This document shows positions 35,351 through 43,342 of a stretch of DNA of 47,862 nt, piece after piece. Each line of letters starts with the position of its first letter. The first letter of the stretch is position 1. This DNA is from an uncultured Brachyspira sp. (lineage in GTDB: Bacteria > Spirochaetota > Brachyspiria > Brachyspirales > Brachyspiraceae), in assembly GCF_949287625.1 (NCBI RefSeq), contig NZ_CASEGO010000036.1, positions 1-47,862 on the forward strand, given 5' to 3'. Made by a program: the position numbers and the translations under genes. The notes under the pieces are model-generated. The model saw nothing but the letters and a program-made list of their open reading frames with translations, made no database searches and was not told the DNA's origin.

Positions 35351-38300
35351 CAATAACTACTCCGTTTTTATTATCTTTGCAAAGCTGAACAAACTCATAT
35401 AAGCCATTAACTTTTTCTTTTGCTATCTCATTATCAAACATATCTAAATCTCCTGCCGATATTAAAACTCTTTTTTGTCTGCTCATACTCACGCATAAGC
35501 GGCTCTCTACCTGCAAAAAACCATAGTTTCTATTGTCTGAAAAATGATTGCTCCTTACAGCAGATAAATAAACAACATCAAATTCCCTTCCCTGAAAAGC
35601 ATCTACACTTCCTACTAATACTATGTTATTAGTATATTTACTGCTCGCCCTATAAACTCCTTCTGATTTAACTAATATTTTATAATCTTCAAATACTTTG
35701 CATATAAGCTCAACTTGTTTTTTGTAAAAAGTAATAACTCCAAATGTATAATTTTTTCCATCTTCTGAATCTAAAAGCATTTTTATATGTTTAGCTATTG
35801 CGATGGCTTCTGCCTTTCTTGTAAAACCTCCTGTATTAATTTTAGTCTCTTTTATTTTGTTATCTATATTAATCCAAGCACAAGGTTTATTATTCAAAGT
35901 AGGAAGATTATGGTAAAACTCTTCATCTTTTCTAGGACTGCTTATTTTTGGGTCTCCATTCTTTTCATAAAAAACTTTACTTACAAACTCTCCAAGTATG
36001 CGATGCGTTCTATACTGAGTATTTAAAGTTATAGTTCTTTTTATATTGTCTCTCTTTTCCAATTCTTTTACAACATTAAAAAGATGTTCAAACATACTTT
36101 CTTCTTTCATTCTTTTTAAATCTTCTTTGGAAAAATTTTCATTTTTTTCAAGATTTTCCAATATTACATCCTCTACCAAATGAGGTAATTGTCTATGGTC
36201 TCCAACTATAATTATTCTGTTTTTTGCCAAAGATAAAGGTATCATCAGATCCATAGGGTTGCTTCTTGCAGCCTCGTCTAATAAAATATTATCATAATAT
36301 TTATTGTCATTTGTATTCAGCAAATCATTAGCTTCTTTTTGTTTCCATACAAAATGACTGTTAGCTTTCTGATTTGTAGCCCCTACAATAAAACAATAAT
36401 CTTTTATAGAATCAATAATATGATATTTATCATTTATTAGTGAATAGTAATAAGAATAAAATACATCGTCTATATTTTCTTTATTATCATATACATTGGC
36501 TTTTAACTCTTCTAATACTTTCTTTAATATAGAAAATAAAGTATTTTTATCAGTATCATTTAAAAAAGTACTAGGTTTTATTATAAATTTTGATAATAAA
36601 TTATTTTTTATCACTCTTAAATATTTACAATCAGAAGGATCCAAAATAAATTTTTCTAAAAAATCTGCAGATTTTTGTATTATAATGTCTTGCATAAGTT
36701 CTTTATTTATTTTCAAGTAATTAATAATTTCTGTAAAAATATTAATACCATTATCCTGATAACCTATTTCTGTTGTTGGCATATTATATATTAAATTAAT
36801 GATATTATTGTCAGCATTTAATCTTAGTTCTTTTGCTGAAATAGAGTTTAAAAAAACAATAATATCATTTTTTAATTCTATTGATATGTCAGAACATTCT
36901 GAAAGAATTTCTTTTAGTAAATTCTCACATGTATCTATTTGTATATCTCTCATAGATAAAAAAGATATAATCTTATCATTAATATCTTTTATCTTTGTTT
37001 TTTCAATTACTTCAGGAAATTCTTTTTCAAATGACTGTATTTTTTCATTAAGCCATTTATTAATTTTTGCCATAAAAACATCAGAATCTTTATCGCCTAT
37101 TTCTATAGTAGGTAAACCAAAATTTCCTAATCTTTCTATACAGTTGTTTACGGCATCATGCTGATATGCACTTACTAAATCATCAGCAAAGTTTCTTTTA
37201 CTATCTCCTGCAATTTCGGCAAGCCTTGATAATATAGCAGTTACTACTGTAGTTTTTCCAGTACCTGGAGGACCTTGTATCAATGCTATATCAGGAGTAT
37301 TTAAAGCTATCTCTATAGCCTGCATTTGATTTTCTGTAGGAGGCGAATATTTAAAAACATTTTTTAAAATCTTATCAGTTATTGGCGGTATATACTTATC
37401 TCTTATAGGCGGATTATATGATTTATCTTCTGATAATATTTTATATAAATCAGGCATAGAAGATTTACCCGTTATAATCTTATCACGGGCATTCACTCTT
37501 CTGCGATGCATAGTACCAGAACCTTTCACAGATACAAATATATATCCGCTTTTATTTAAATTAAAATTAAAATTTTCATCTGTTTTATCTAAAATTATAC
37601 TTCTGGAATTTGGCTGTAATTTTTTATTATAGCCTAATAATGTCAAATTTGATGTATTCTTTGATATAACTTCTAATTGCTTTATTTTACCATTTACACT
37701 ATTATCAAATGTAGTTTTCTGTAATTCTTCTATGATTTTGTTATAAACATTTTCAGAACTTACAAATAAATAATCAACTCTAGCATCAGAAGTATATTTA
37801 ATAAAATTTTCTATATTTGTATTATCAGAAAGTGCAAACTCAATAGTATTTGTATCTTCTCTTAATATATCATTATATGATAAATATCCTGCTTCCGTAA
37901 AAGAGTTTAATACCAAATCTAATGATAATTCTTCATATTTATCCCACATCTGCAAATAATAGCTGATATTTATTTCTTCTATATTTGAAGTTTCTATTAT
38001 AGCATTAGAGTATTTATTGACATTATAAAAATTATGTTTTCCATAGTACAAATTAAATAAATAATCATCAATATCATCAATAGCTTTTGTTTCATCAGTA
38101 TTAAAGTCAGCAATATAATAAACACCGTCTATATTATTTAATTTTAAATATTTATTATTACCAACCAAATAATAAGAATCTTTATTTTGAGCTATTAATA
38201 TATAATCCTCATCTGAATGCATATTCTGAAGTACAAAATCGGATTTATATATATCCAATTTACCCATCCTATAATATAAACTCAAATCTGTATTTTTTAC

Positions 38301-38690
38301 TGCATCATACTCTTTTATAATGATAACTAAATAATCTTTTTCAAAACTATCTATATATGCCAAATAATTCCTACATCGCATAACATTTTTTATATAGTTC
38401 AAATCAGAATCATTATCTAAATATATTTCAATCAAATCTATATCATTAGCTTTTTTGTTTTCTAAAAAGTCTGCTTCTTCATATCTGAGAAAAGACATTT
38501 TTCTATGCCTATATATCAAATCATTATTAGCATGTCTTATTATACCAGCAAAAGATACCAATAAATTATCTAAAAACATAGTAAAATATATTCTTTTTTT
38601 TAATTTATATTCTAAATTTATCTGATTAACTGTTGTATATCGGCAGATTATTGATTTTATATTTTTATAATTAATTTCTTCTATTCTCAT
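35331..38690 (-). CDS. Island gene 4: SF1 helicase of the UPF1/Dna2 type
   Basis: 1119 aa. Helicase motifs: Q-motif-like PPTENQMQAI (450-459), Walker A GPPGTGKT (473-480), motif II LLDEAAR (803-809), motif III IIIVGDHRQLPH (826-837), motif IV QYRTH (892-896), motif V VDAFQGREFDVV (1029-1040) and motif VI SRLCVSMSRQK (1063-1073). These are the SF1B UPF1/Dna2/SMUBP2 pattern, which moves 5' to 3' on RNA or DNA. The N-terminal ~440 residues are an unassigned domain, and a ~290-residue helical insertion separates motifs I and II. No nuclease domain is visible at either end, unlike Dna2. It is the likely strand-separating motor of the island. Confidence 0.9.
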   Translation of the reverse strand: MRIEEINYKNIKSIICRYTTVNQINLEYKLKKRIYFTMFLDNLLVSFAGIIRHANNDLIYRHRKMSFLRYEEADFLENKKANDIDLIEIYLDNDSDLNYIKNVMRCRNYLAYIDSFEKDYLVIIIKEYDAVKNTDLSLYYRMGKLDIYKSDFVLQNMHSDEDYILIAQNKDSYYLVGNNKYLKLNNIDGVYYIADFNTDETKAIDDIDDYLFNLYYGKHNFYNVNKYSNAIIETSNIEEINISYYLQMWDKYEELSLDLVLNSFTEAGYLSYNDILREDTNTIEFALSDNTNIENFIKYTSDARVDYLFVSSENVYNKIIEELQKTTFDNSVNGKIKQLEVISKNTSNLTLLGYNKKLQPNSRSIILDKTDENFNFNLNKSGYIFVSVKGSGTMHRRRVNARDKIITGKSSMPDLYKILSEDKSYNPPIRDKYIPPITDKILKNVFKYSPPTENQMQAIEIALNTPDIALIQGPPGTGKTTVVTAILSRLAEIAGDSKRNFADDLVSAYQHDAVNNCIERLGNFGLPTIEIGDKDSDVFMAKINKWLNEKIQSFEKEFPEVIEKTKIKDINDKIISFLSMRDIQIDTCENLLKEILSECSDISIELKNDIIVFLNSISAKELRLNADNNIINLIYNMPTTEIGYQDNGINIFTEIINYLKINKELMQDIIIQKSADFLEKFILDPSDCKYLRVIKNNLLSKFIIKPSTFLNDTDKNTLFSILKKVLEELKANVYDNKENIDDVFYSYYYSLINDKYHIIDSIKDYCFIVGATNQKANSHFVWKQKEANDLLNTNDNKYYDNILLDEAARSNPMDLMIPLSLAKNRIIIVGDHRQLPHLVEDVILENLEKNENFSKEDLKRMKEESMFEHLFNVVKELEKRDNIKRTITLNTQYRTHRILGEFVSKVFYEKNGDPKISSPRKDEEFYHNLPTLNNKPCAWINIDNKIKETKINTGGFTRKAEAIAIAKHIKMLLDSEDGKNYTFGVITFYKKQVELICKVFEDYKILVKSEGVYRASSKYTNNIVLVGSVDAFQGREFDVVYLSAVRSNHFSDNRNYGFLQVESRLCVSMSRQKRVLISAGDLDMFDNEIAKEKVNGLYEFVQLCKDNKNGVVIDGNELS

Positions 38691-38703
38691 ACATTCCCAT
38701 TAA

Positions 38704-40182
38704 TTATATTAGCTTAAACTTAAATCTAGTACACATAATAGAATCTTCTTTTTTATAAACTAAAAAGTATTTATTGTCCAAAGATTCTAATTTATATTTT
38801 TTATTTAATTCAAATTCTATTAATTTATTGCCATTAGATAAATATTTTAAAACTATATTTTCAGATTTTTTTATAATATAATATTTATCATCTGCTTCTC
38901 TGCGTATAGAAAAAAATACTTCTTCAGGATCTAAAAATTTAAAAAATATATCATCATAATTAATAATATCAATATTCTCATCATCTTTTAGTCTGGAAAG
39001 ATGATTTAATACTCTCGCTTTTTCTGTCTTTTTTGAAATATCATTATTCATCTTTGTACGCATTTCAGCAGTTAAGTTAGGATTGTATCGCATAGCAATT
39101 TCAGAACTATAAACACTAGAACTAATTACAATAGGTATCTTAGGTCTGGGCGTGCCGCAAAAAGGACAGGAATTATTTTTATAAGAATAAGAATGACCGC
39201 ACTCACAAATATATAAACTATTTATAGCCTTACTTAACTCTCTGTACCAATCCCGCATTTTAGGTCTTGTATTGGGTGTTGTTCTTCCTTCTTCAGAAAA
39301 TACTTTATGAAAAAGATCCATAATATTTTCAGGGCAATATTCAAAATCTTTCGGAAAATCAGTTATTTCAAATGAATTAGATGTATCATTTTTATCTAAA
39401 ATCCAAGGAAGCTCCCCGCATGCTGCTTTTTTTCTAGGATTTCCAAAATCTTCATCATTATTATTAATTACAGCCTCTCCTATAAATGGCTGATAAAAAG
39501 ACAATAATTGAAATGCAATTAAAGCAAATGAATAATTATCGCTAAACAAATCATTAGTTCTTTTTCCTGCATTTACTTCTGGAGCCATATAATTTGGAGT
39601 TCCAAAAGGTCTGGTAAAATCTGATTTAAAATCGATTAGATATCTCATATTATCAGGGTCTATTAACCATACTTCATTTTCATTAACTTCTTCGGATATA
39701 AAAATATTATTAGGAGATAAATCTGCATAAACTATGGATAAACTCCTTAAAATTTCTAATGTTTCAGCAAGATTTTTTAATATTGTTAGTCTTCGTATAA
39801 GACCTCCCGTATGTTTATAGAAAGTCATGCTGTCTTGATTATCATTAGGAACCAAAATATCAGATAAAGGTATCATATTATCCATAAGCTGCATAATATA
39901 ACCGCAATATGGTTCTTTCAAAAAATGTGAAGGTTTAGTTATTTTTACACTATTTGGTAATTGTAAAGATGAAATATTAAGAATTTTATTTTTAAAATTT
40001 TTATATTCTTTTGGGTCTTTAATTATATTGTGCATTCTGTCTGTTTTTATTTTAGCAACTAAATTTTTATTTTTTAATTTCAATACAATACCTTGTCCGC
40101 CCCTTCCGAGTTCTCTTTCTACTTCATACTTATCATCATTATCATCTATTAAAAAATCAAACTTATCTTTTTCTAAACCCAT
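38704..40182 (-). CDS. Island gene 3: Ser/Thr kinase with C-terminal zinc ribbon
   Basis: 492 aa. Eukaryote-like kinase: G-loop LGRGGQG (25-31), VAK with Lys44, catalytic loop YADLSPNN (Asp154, Asn159), metal-binding DPD (175-177) in place of DFG, and GTPNYMAPE (194-202). After the kinase comes a zinc ribbon with Cys326, Cys328, Cys339 and Cys342 (CECG...CPFCG), then a beta-rich C-terminal domain of ~90 residues. Kinase plus zinc ribbon beside PP2C and VWA genes is the arrangement of the TerY-P triad. Predicted cytosolic. Substrates are probably other island proteins such as the VWA pair or the Ser/Thr-rich ATPase insert (inference). Confidence 0.9.
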   Translation of the reverse strand: MGLEKDKFDFLIDDNDDKYEVERELGRGGQGIVLKLKNKNLVAKIKTDRMHNIIKDPKEYKNFKNKILNISSLQLPNSVKITKPSHFLKEPYCGYIMQLMDNMIPLSDILVPNDNQDSMTFYKHTGGLIRRLTILKNLAETLEILRSLSIVYADLSPNNIFISEEVNENEVWLIDPDNMRYLIDFKSDFTRPFGTPNYMAPEVNAGKRTNDLFSDNYSFALIAFQLLSFYQPFIGEAVINNNDEDFGNPRKKAACGELPWILDKNDTSNSFEITDFPKDFEYCPENIMDLFHKVFSEEGRTTPNTRPKMRDWYRELSKAINSLYICECGHSYSYKNNSCPFCGTPRPKIPIVISSSVYSSEIAMRYNPNLTAEMRTKMNNDISKKTEKARVLNHLSRLKDDENIDIINYDDIFFKFLDPEEVFFSIRREADDKYYIIKKSENIVLKYLSNGNKLIEFELNKKYKLESLDNKYFLVYKKEDSIMCTRFKFKLI

Positions 40183-40202
40183 AAAATATCCTAAATAAAT
40201 TT

Positions 40203-40892
40203 TTAATAATTATAAATAACAGCTATTGTCTTATCATCAGATGATTTCCAATCATCATTTAATATATCTTTAATAACATCATTTCTAGAATTAATATTAT
40301 CATTTATCTTATACATAATATATTCTAAAAAGTCAGCATATTTACTTTTTAATAATGATGATGAAATTCCATCGGTAGCCATAAAAACAGCAATTTTATC
40401 CTCATAATTTATTTTTATTCTTTTTATATAAAAATCAGCAACCCCCGCACTGTAAAGAGTAGTTGTTATATTAGAAAAATCATCATCTTTTTCGTATAAT
40501 ATTTTCAATTCATCATTATAAATATAAAAAATAATTCCATCTCCAACTTGACCTATATATAATGTATTATTATATATAACTGTAAATAAACAAGTTGTAG
40601 AATACATTTCAGGCTTATCAAATTTCTTATTCCAAATATAAAATATCAAACTTGATAAATCAAGTAAATTATTTGTATCTTTATCAACCCACATTTTAAA
40701 AGCTCTAAAAACAGAATCCCCAACCTCTCTGGAACCAAAATGAGAGTTTTCTAAACTTCCTACTCCATCAGCTACAGTCATAACAATAGTATTTTCATCT
40801 TTTTTAAAAAAACAAGCATCTTGATTGCATGATCCAAGTTCTAAGTGCTTACTTCCTATTACACTATAATATGCTTCTATGAATCTCATCAT
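40203..40892 (-). CDS. Island gene 2b: PP2C-type protein phosphatase
   Basis: About 229 aa from the ATG at 40892. An in-frame ATG at 40904 would add four residues, but AAGGA abuts it and suits the 40892 start better, giving a TAATG stop-start overlap with the VWA gene. PP2C metal-binding motifs are intact (numbering from 40904): NQDA (27-30), ADGVGS (45-50), GQVGDG (118-123), ATDGIS (176-181) and a C-terminal DDKT (223-226). The enzyme should remove phosphate from Ser/Thr set by the kinase encoded next, making a reversible switch. It is short for PP2C (~250 aa) but complete. Confidence 0.9.
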   Translation of the reverse strand: MMRFIEAYYSVIGSKHLELGSCNQDACFFKKDENTIVMTVADGVGSLENSHFGSREVGDSVFRAFKMWVDKDTNNLLDLSSLIFYIWNKKFDKPEMYSTTCLFTVIYNNTLYIGQVGDGIIFYIYNDELKILYEKDDDFSNITTTLYSAGVADFYIKRIKINYEDKIAVFMATDGISSSLLKSKYADFLEYIMYKINDNINSRNDVIKDILNDDWKSSDDKTIAVIYNY

Positions 40893-41509
40893 TATAAAAT
40901 GCATTCCTTATAATAGCTTATTAAATCAGCACTATCTATACCAGATTCTGTATCATTAACTTTGTTTAATGTTAATAACATAAAAATATTTTCTGCATCA
41001 GATAATGTATAGCATATTCCATTATCTGAAAACATTTTTAAAGATTCTTCTGCTTCTTCGACTTTCCCTATAGAAACAGACAGCCTTTGTACTTTAGAGA
41101 TAAAATCATCATTTATAAAGCTGTCAAACTCATTTTTCCAGTCATCATAAAAAAAGCCGTCGGAAATAAGTATTACTGCAGGTAAATAATAATTATCATT
41201 TTTACCTTCTATAATAGACTTAGATATTTTTAATGCTTCAGCAATCATACTGCCGCCTTTTGCATCAAAACTTAATATATCATTTATATCATTAATACGA
41301 ACGGAGTTTAAATACAAATCTGCCTTATCTCCAAATGTTATTACTGATAAATATATTTCTGTAATTTTTATTTGTTTGAGTCCTTTTATTATATCATTAA
41401 CGGCTTCATTTAGAATATCTATTTTATTATTTTCAAACATAGATCCGCTAGTATCCAACAACAAAATGATATGTAAGCAGTCATTTGATGTATTCTCAAG
41501 TTTATTCAT
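40892..41509 (-). CDS. Island gene 2: TerY-like VWA-domain protein
   Basis: 205 aa, essentially one von Willebrand A domain. The MIDAS motif is DTSGS (19-23), Ser87 in KGGSMIAEAL at the position usually held by Thr, and Asp117 in ILISDGFF. VWA domains bind a divalent metal and mediate protein contacts. The TerY branch is cytosolic and found in Ter/TerY-P systems. It is paralogous to the gene 18 bp upstream but more diverged, and is translationally coupled to the phosphatase through a 1-nt stop-start overlap. Confidence 0.88.
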   Translation of the reverse strand: MNKLENTSNDCLHIILLLDTSGSMFENNKIDILNEAVNDIIKGLKQIKITEIYLSVITFGDKADLYLNSVRINDINDILSFDAKGGSMIAEALKISKSIIEGKNDNYYLPAVILISDGFFYDDWKNEFDSFINDDFISKVQRLSVSIGKVEEAEESLKMFSDNGICYTLSDAENIFMLLTLNKVNDTESGIDSADLISYYKECIL

Positions 41510-41527
41510 AATTTTACCATTATTATT

Positions 41528-42229
41528 TTATAAAGGAAAATCATCATCATTTGTATCATCATCTATATACTCATTGCCTGATATAGCTTCATTAATATCT
41601 ACATCCTCATCTTCAATTATATCAGGGTCTATAGAATTACTTCTAGTTGTAACTGTCATAACTATAAAGCTAAAAAATTCTCTAATATATTTTGCTTCGT
41701 TTGCAGTAAAGCATTTTTTATCACCAGCAAATATTTTCAAAGGCTTTTCAAGTTCTCCTCCGCCTATTCCCATAGATATTCTCTGAGTTTTTGAACTTCT
41801 GCCTTCATTTACGAATTCATGCATTATTCCTTCCCAATCATCAGTAGGCATACCGTCTGATAAAAGAACTACTAAAGGTCTGTAATAATGAGAAGGTATT
41901 TTATTTCTATCTTCTATCATAGATTTTGCCATCTTCAATGCTCCGCCCATAGGAGTATTGCCGTCAGCTTTAAAATACGGAGAATCTGATATATCATTAA
42001 CACAAGTAAGATCTAAATGTAATTTTACCCCACTGTTTCCAAATGTAATTATTGCCGCATCTATCTTTCTATTTGGAGTATTAGACTTTCTCAACTCTTC
42101 TAACATTTCTTTAACAGCCTCATTTAATTCGTCTATTTTTTCACCATTCATAGACCAACTTGTATCTAATAATAAAATAACAGGTAAATGTTCAGCCTGC
42201 TTATTTTGAAAAGAACTTACATTAGACAT
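41528..42229 (-). CDS. Island gene 1: TerY-like VWA-domain protein
   Basis: 233 aa. VWA fold with a complete MIDAS: DTSWS (22-26), Thr92 in NTPMGGAL and Asp125 in VLLSDGMPTDDWE. NTPMGGAL and SDGxPTDxW are typical of TerY/YegL-type proteins. An acidic tail of ~35 residues (IIEDEDVDINEAIS...) follows, absent from its paralogue. First gene of the operon, with GGAG before the start and a promoter at 42263-42290. Together with the paralogue, phosphatase and kinase it makes the signalling end of the island. Confidence 0.9.
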   Translation of the reverse strand: MSNVSSFQNKQAEHLPVILLLDTSWSMNGEKIDELNEAVKEMLEELRKSNTPNRKIDAAIITFGNSGVKLHLDLTCVNDISDSPYFKADGNTPMGGALKMAKSMIEDRNKIPSHYYRPLVVLLSDGMPTDDWEGIMHEFVNEGRSSKTQRISMGIGGGELEKPLKIFAGDKKCFTANEAKYIREFFSFIVMTVTTRSNSIDPDIIEDEDVDINEAISGNEYIDDDTNDDDFPL

Positions 42230-42262
42230 ATTATCTCCTAAATAAAATTATTATATTATAAA

Positions 42263-42290
42263 ATAATATACATATATTTTAAAAAGTCAA
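42263..42290 (-). promoter_or_regulatory. Candidate promoter of the 11-gene island
   Basis: On the minus strand TTGACT (42285-42290), a 16-bp spacer and TATTAT (42263-42268), giving a ~30-nt leader to the first VWA gene. The region 42230-42726 otherwise holds the MITE-like element and the promoter of the gene at 42727. Confidence 0.5.
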
Positions 42291-42378
42291 TACTATTACG
42301 ATTATTATATAATAATTATAAAAAATAAATTTATATTTTAATATTAAATTAATAAATATTTATAGTGTTTTTAATTAT

Positions 42379-42610
42379 TAGACTTGTTTCAAAACTAAAT
42401 TTATTTATGATTGTGGGGACTAGCCCTACGAAGTACACAGTCGTGCCACACCCCCACTTCTTTTGTTGACACAAAGAAGCAAAAAGACTGCATATTTATA
42501 TATTAAAATGATAAAATATACAACATGTAAAACATTATGTTTATAATTTTAAAATTAAATAATTTTATACTTAATCTTGTAAAGTAGTTTTGAAACAAGA
42601 AACAAGTCTA
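42379..42610. mobile_element. MITE-like element, copy B (232 bp, inverted relative to copy A)
   Basis: Bounded by TAGACTTGTTTCAAAA (42379-42394) and a complementary end with a small internal AAACAAG duplication finishing at AAGTCTA (42588-42610), flanked by TA. The core is the reverse complement of copy A without its ~22-nt insertion. A short hairpin differs between copies by a compensated base pair: TGC-TTC-GCA in A at 19797-19805, against TAC-TTC-GTA in B (complement of 42427-42435). It lies 88 bp upstream of the island promoter. Confidence 0.8.
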
Positions 42611-42662
42611 TTATTTATCAACTATAGTTAATTATTACTATAATATAGACATTTATTAAAAT

Positions 42663-42690
42663 TTGTCTTTTTTACAAAAAATGTTATTAT
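42663..42690 (+). promoter_or_regulatory. Candidate promoter for the 105-aa gene
   Basis: TTGTCT (42663-42668), 16 bp, TATTAT (42685-42690), 36 bp before the start at 42727. The A/T-rich context makes chance matches easy. Confidence 0.35.
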
Positions 42691-42726
42691 ATAATATATA
42701 ACTTATTATATACGGAGATTATTTTT

Positions 42727-43044
42727 ATGTTATTAAAAGAGAGAAATGGGGTTTATAAAGGGAAGGCTACAATTAAAAATTTCGTAAAATTAGATATAGA
42801 TTTGGAGGCTATTATCTCGGAACAGGGAGATATTACAGTTAATACTTTGGCACCAATAGTAGGCAAATTAAGTCATAGCATATCTTTGGGTTCTGATTAT
42901 GATAAAGATGATTATAATATGAAATTTAATGAAGATAATTTTTATATAAAATTTAATTCTAATGAATCTATAGATATAGAACTTCCAGAAAATATAAGCG
43001 GCAGTTTAATAGTAACAAGAAATGTAACATTAAATAGAGTATAA
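42727..43044 (+). CDS. 105-aa cytosolic protein of unknown function
   Basis: Not recognised. A short protein without signal or membrane helix, with alternating hydrophobic/polar residues suggesting a small beta-sandwich (GKATIKNFVKLDIDLEAIIS, NFYIKFNSNESIDIELPENI). CGGAG precedes the start, and a good terminator follows at 43062-43096, so it is a one-gene unit. It sits between the MITE-like element and the tRNA gene and runs divergently from the island. It may be unrelated to it. Confidence 0.75.
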   Translation: MLLKERNGVYKGKATIKNFVKLDIDLEAIISEQGDITVNTLAPIVGKLSHSISLGSDYDKDDYNMKFNEDNFYIKFNSNESIDIELPENISGSLIVTRNVTLNRV

Positions 43045-43061
43045 TAAATTTAGAAAAAAAT

Positions 43062-43096
43062 AAAAAAGACACCGAAATATATAGAGTGTCTTTTTT
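43062..43096. terminator. Rho-independent terminator
   Basis: AAAAAAGACAC (43062-43072) pairs with GTGTCTTTTTT (43086-43096), ending in a T-run on both strands. It can serve the 105-aa gene and the opposing tRNA transcript. Confidence 0.8.
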
Positions 43097-43175
43097 ATAC
43101 CCCAAAAAAAATTAACCTTATAAGTCAAATTAAAGGAGATAATAATAAATATAATAAGGAAAAAATTAAGGGGAT

Positions 43176-43249
43176 TGGGCCAGCAGGGACTTGAACCCCG
43201 GACCCGATGATTATGAGTCATCTGCTCTAACCGACTGAGCTACTGGCCC
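43176..43249 (-). tRNA. tRNA with CAU anticodon (Met, or Ile2)
   Basis: On the minus strand a full cloverleaf is visible: acceptor GGGCCAG/CTGGCCC, D-arm GCTCAGTCGGTTAGAGC, anticodon stem GATGA/TCATC around CTCATAA (anticodon CAT), and a T-arm with TTCAAGT. The discriminator is A and no CCA is encoded. The acceptor end differs from initiator tRNAs because the first pair is G-C. Elongator Met and lysidine-modified Ile2 cannot be separated by eye. Confidence 0.92.
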
Positions 43250-43342
43250 CTAAAATATTCTTAAAAATAATCATTAGATTTAGGTATTATACAAAAAAAT
43301 AAAAAAATGTCAATACCCAACAAATAAAAAATCATCATTTTA

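Noticed and set aside
21719..42229. Assignment of the island to BREX, DISARM, Pgl or Zorya
   Set aside because: No PglZ/alkaline phosphatase-like gene, no methyltransferase, no SNF2 helicase, no PLD nuclease and no ZorAB motor genes are present.
19591..42610. A classical composite transposon
   Set aside because: The bracketing copies are ~230-260 bp and non-coding; no transposase or integrase gene lies between or beside them, so only mobilisation in trans is possible.
43030..43221. A 63-codon minus-strand frame over the tRNA region
   Set aside because: It runs through the tRNA gene and a terminator, has no ribosome site, and its composition is that of non-coding DNA.
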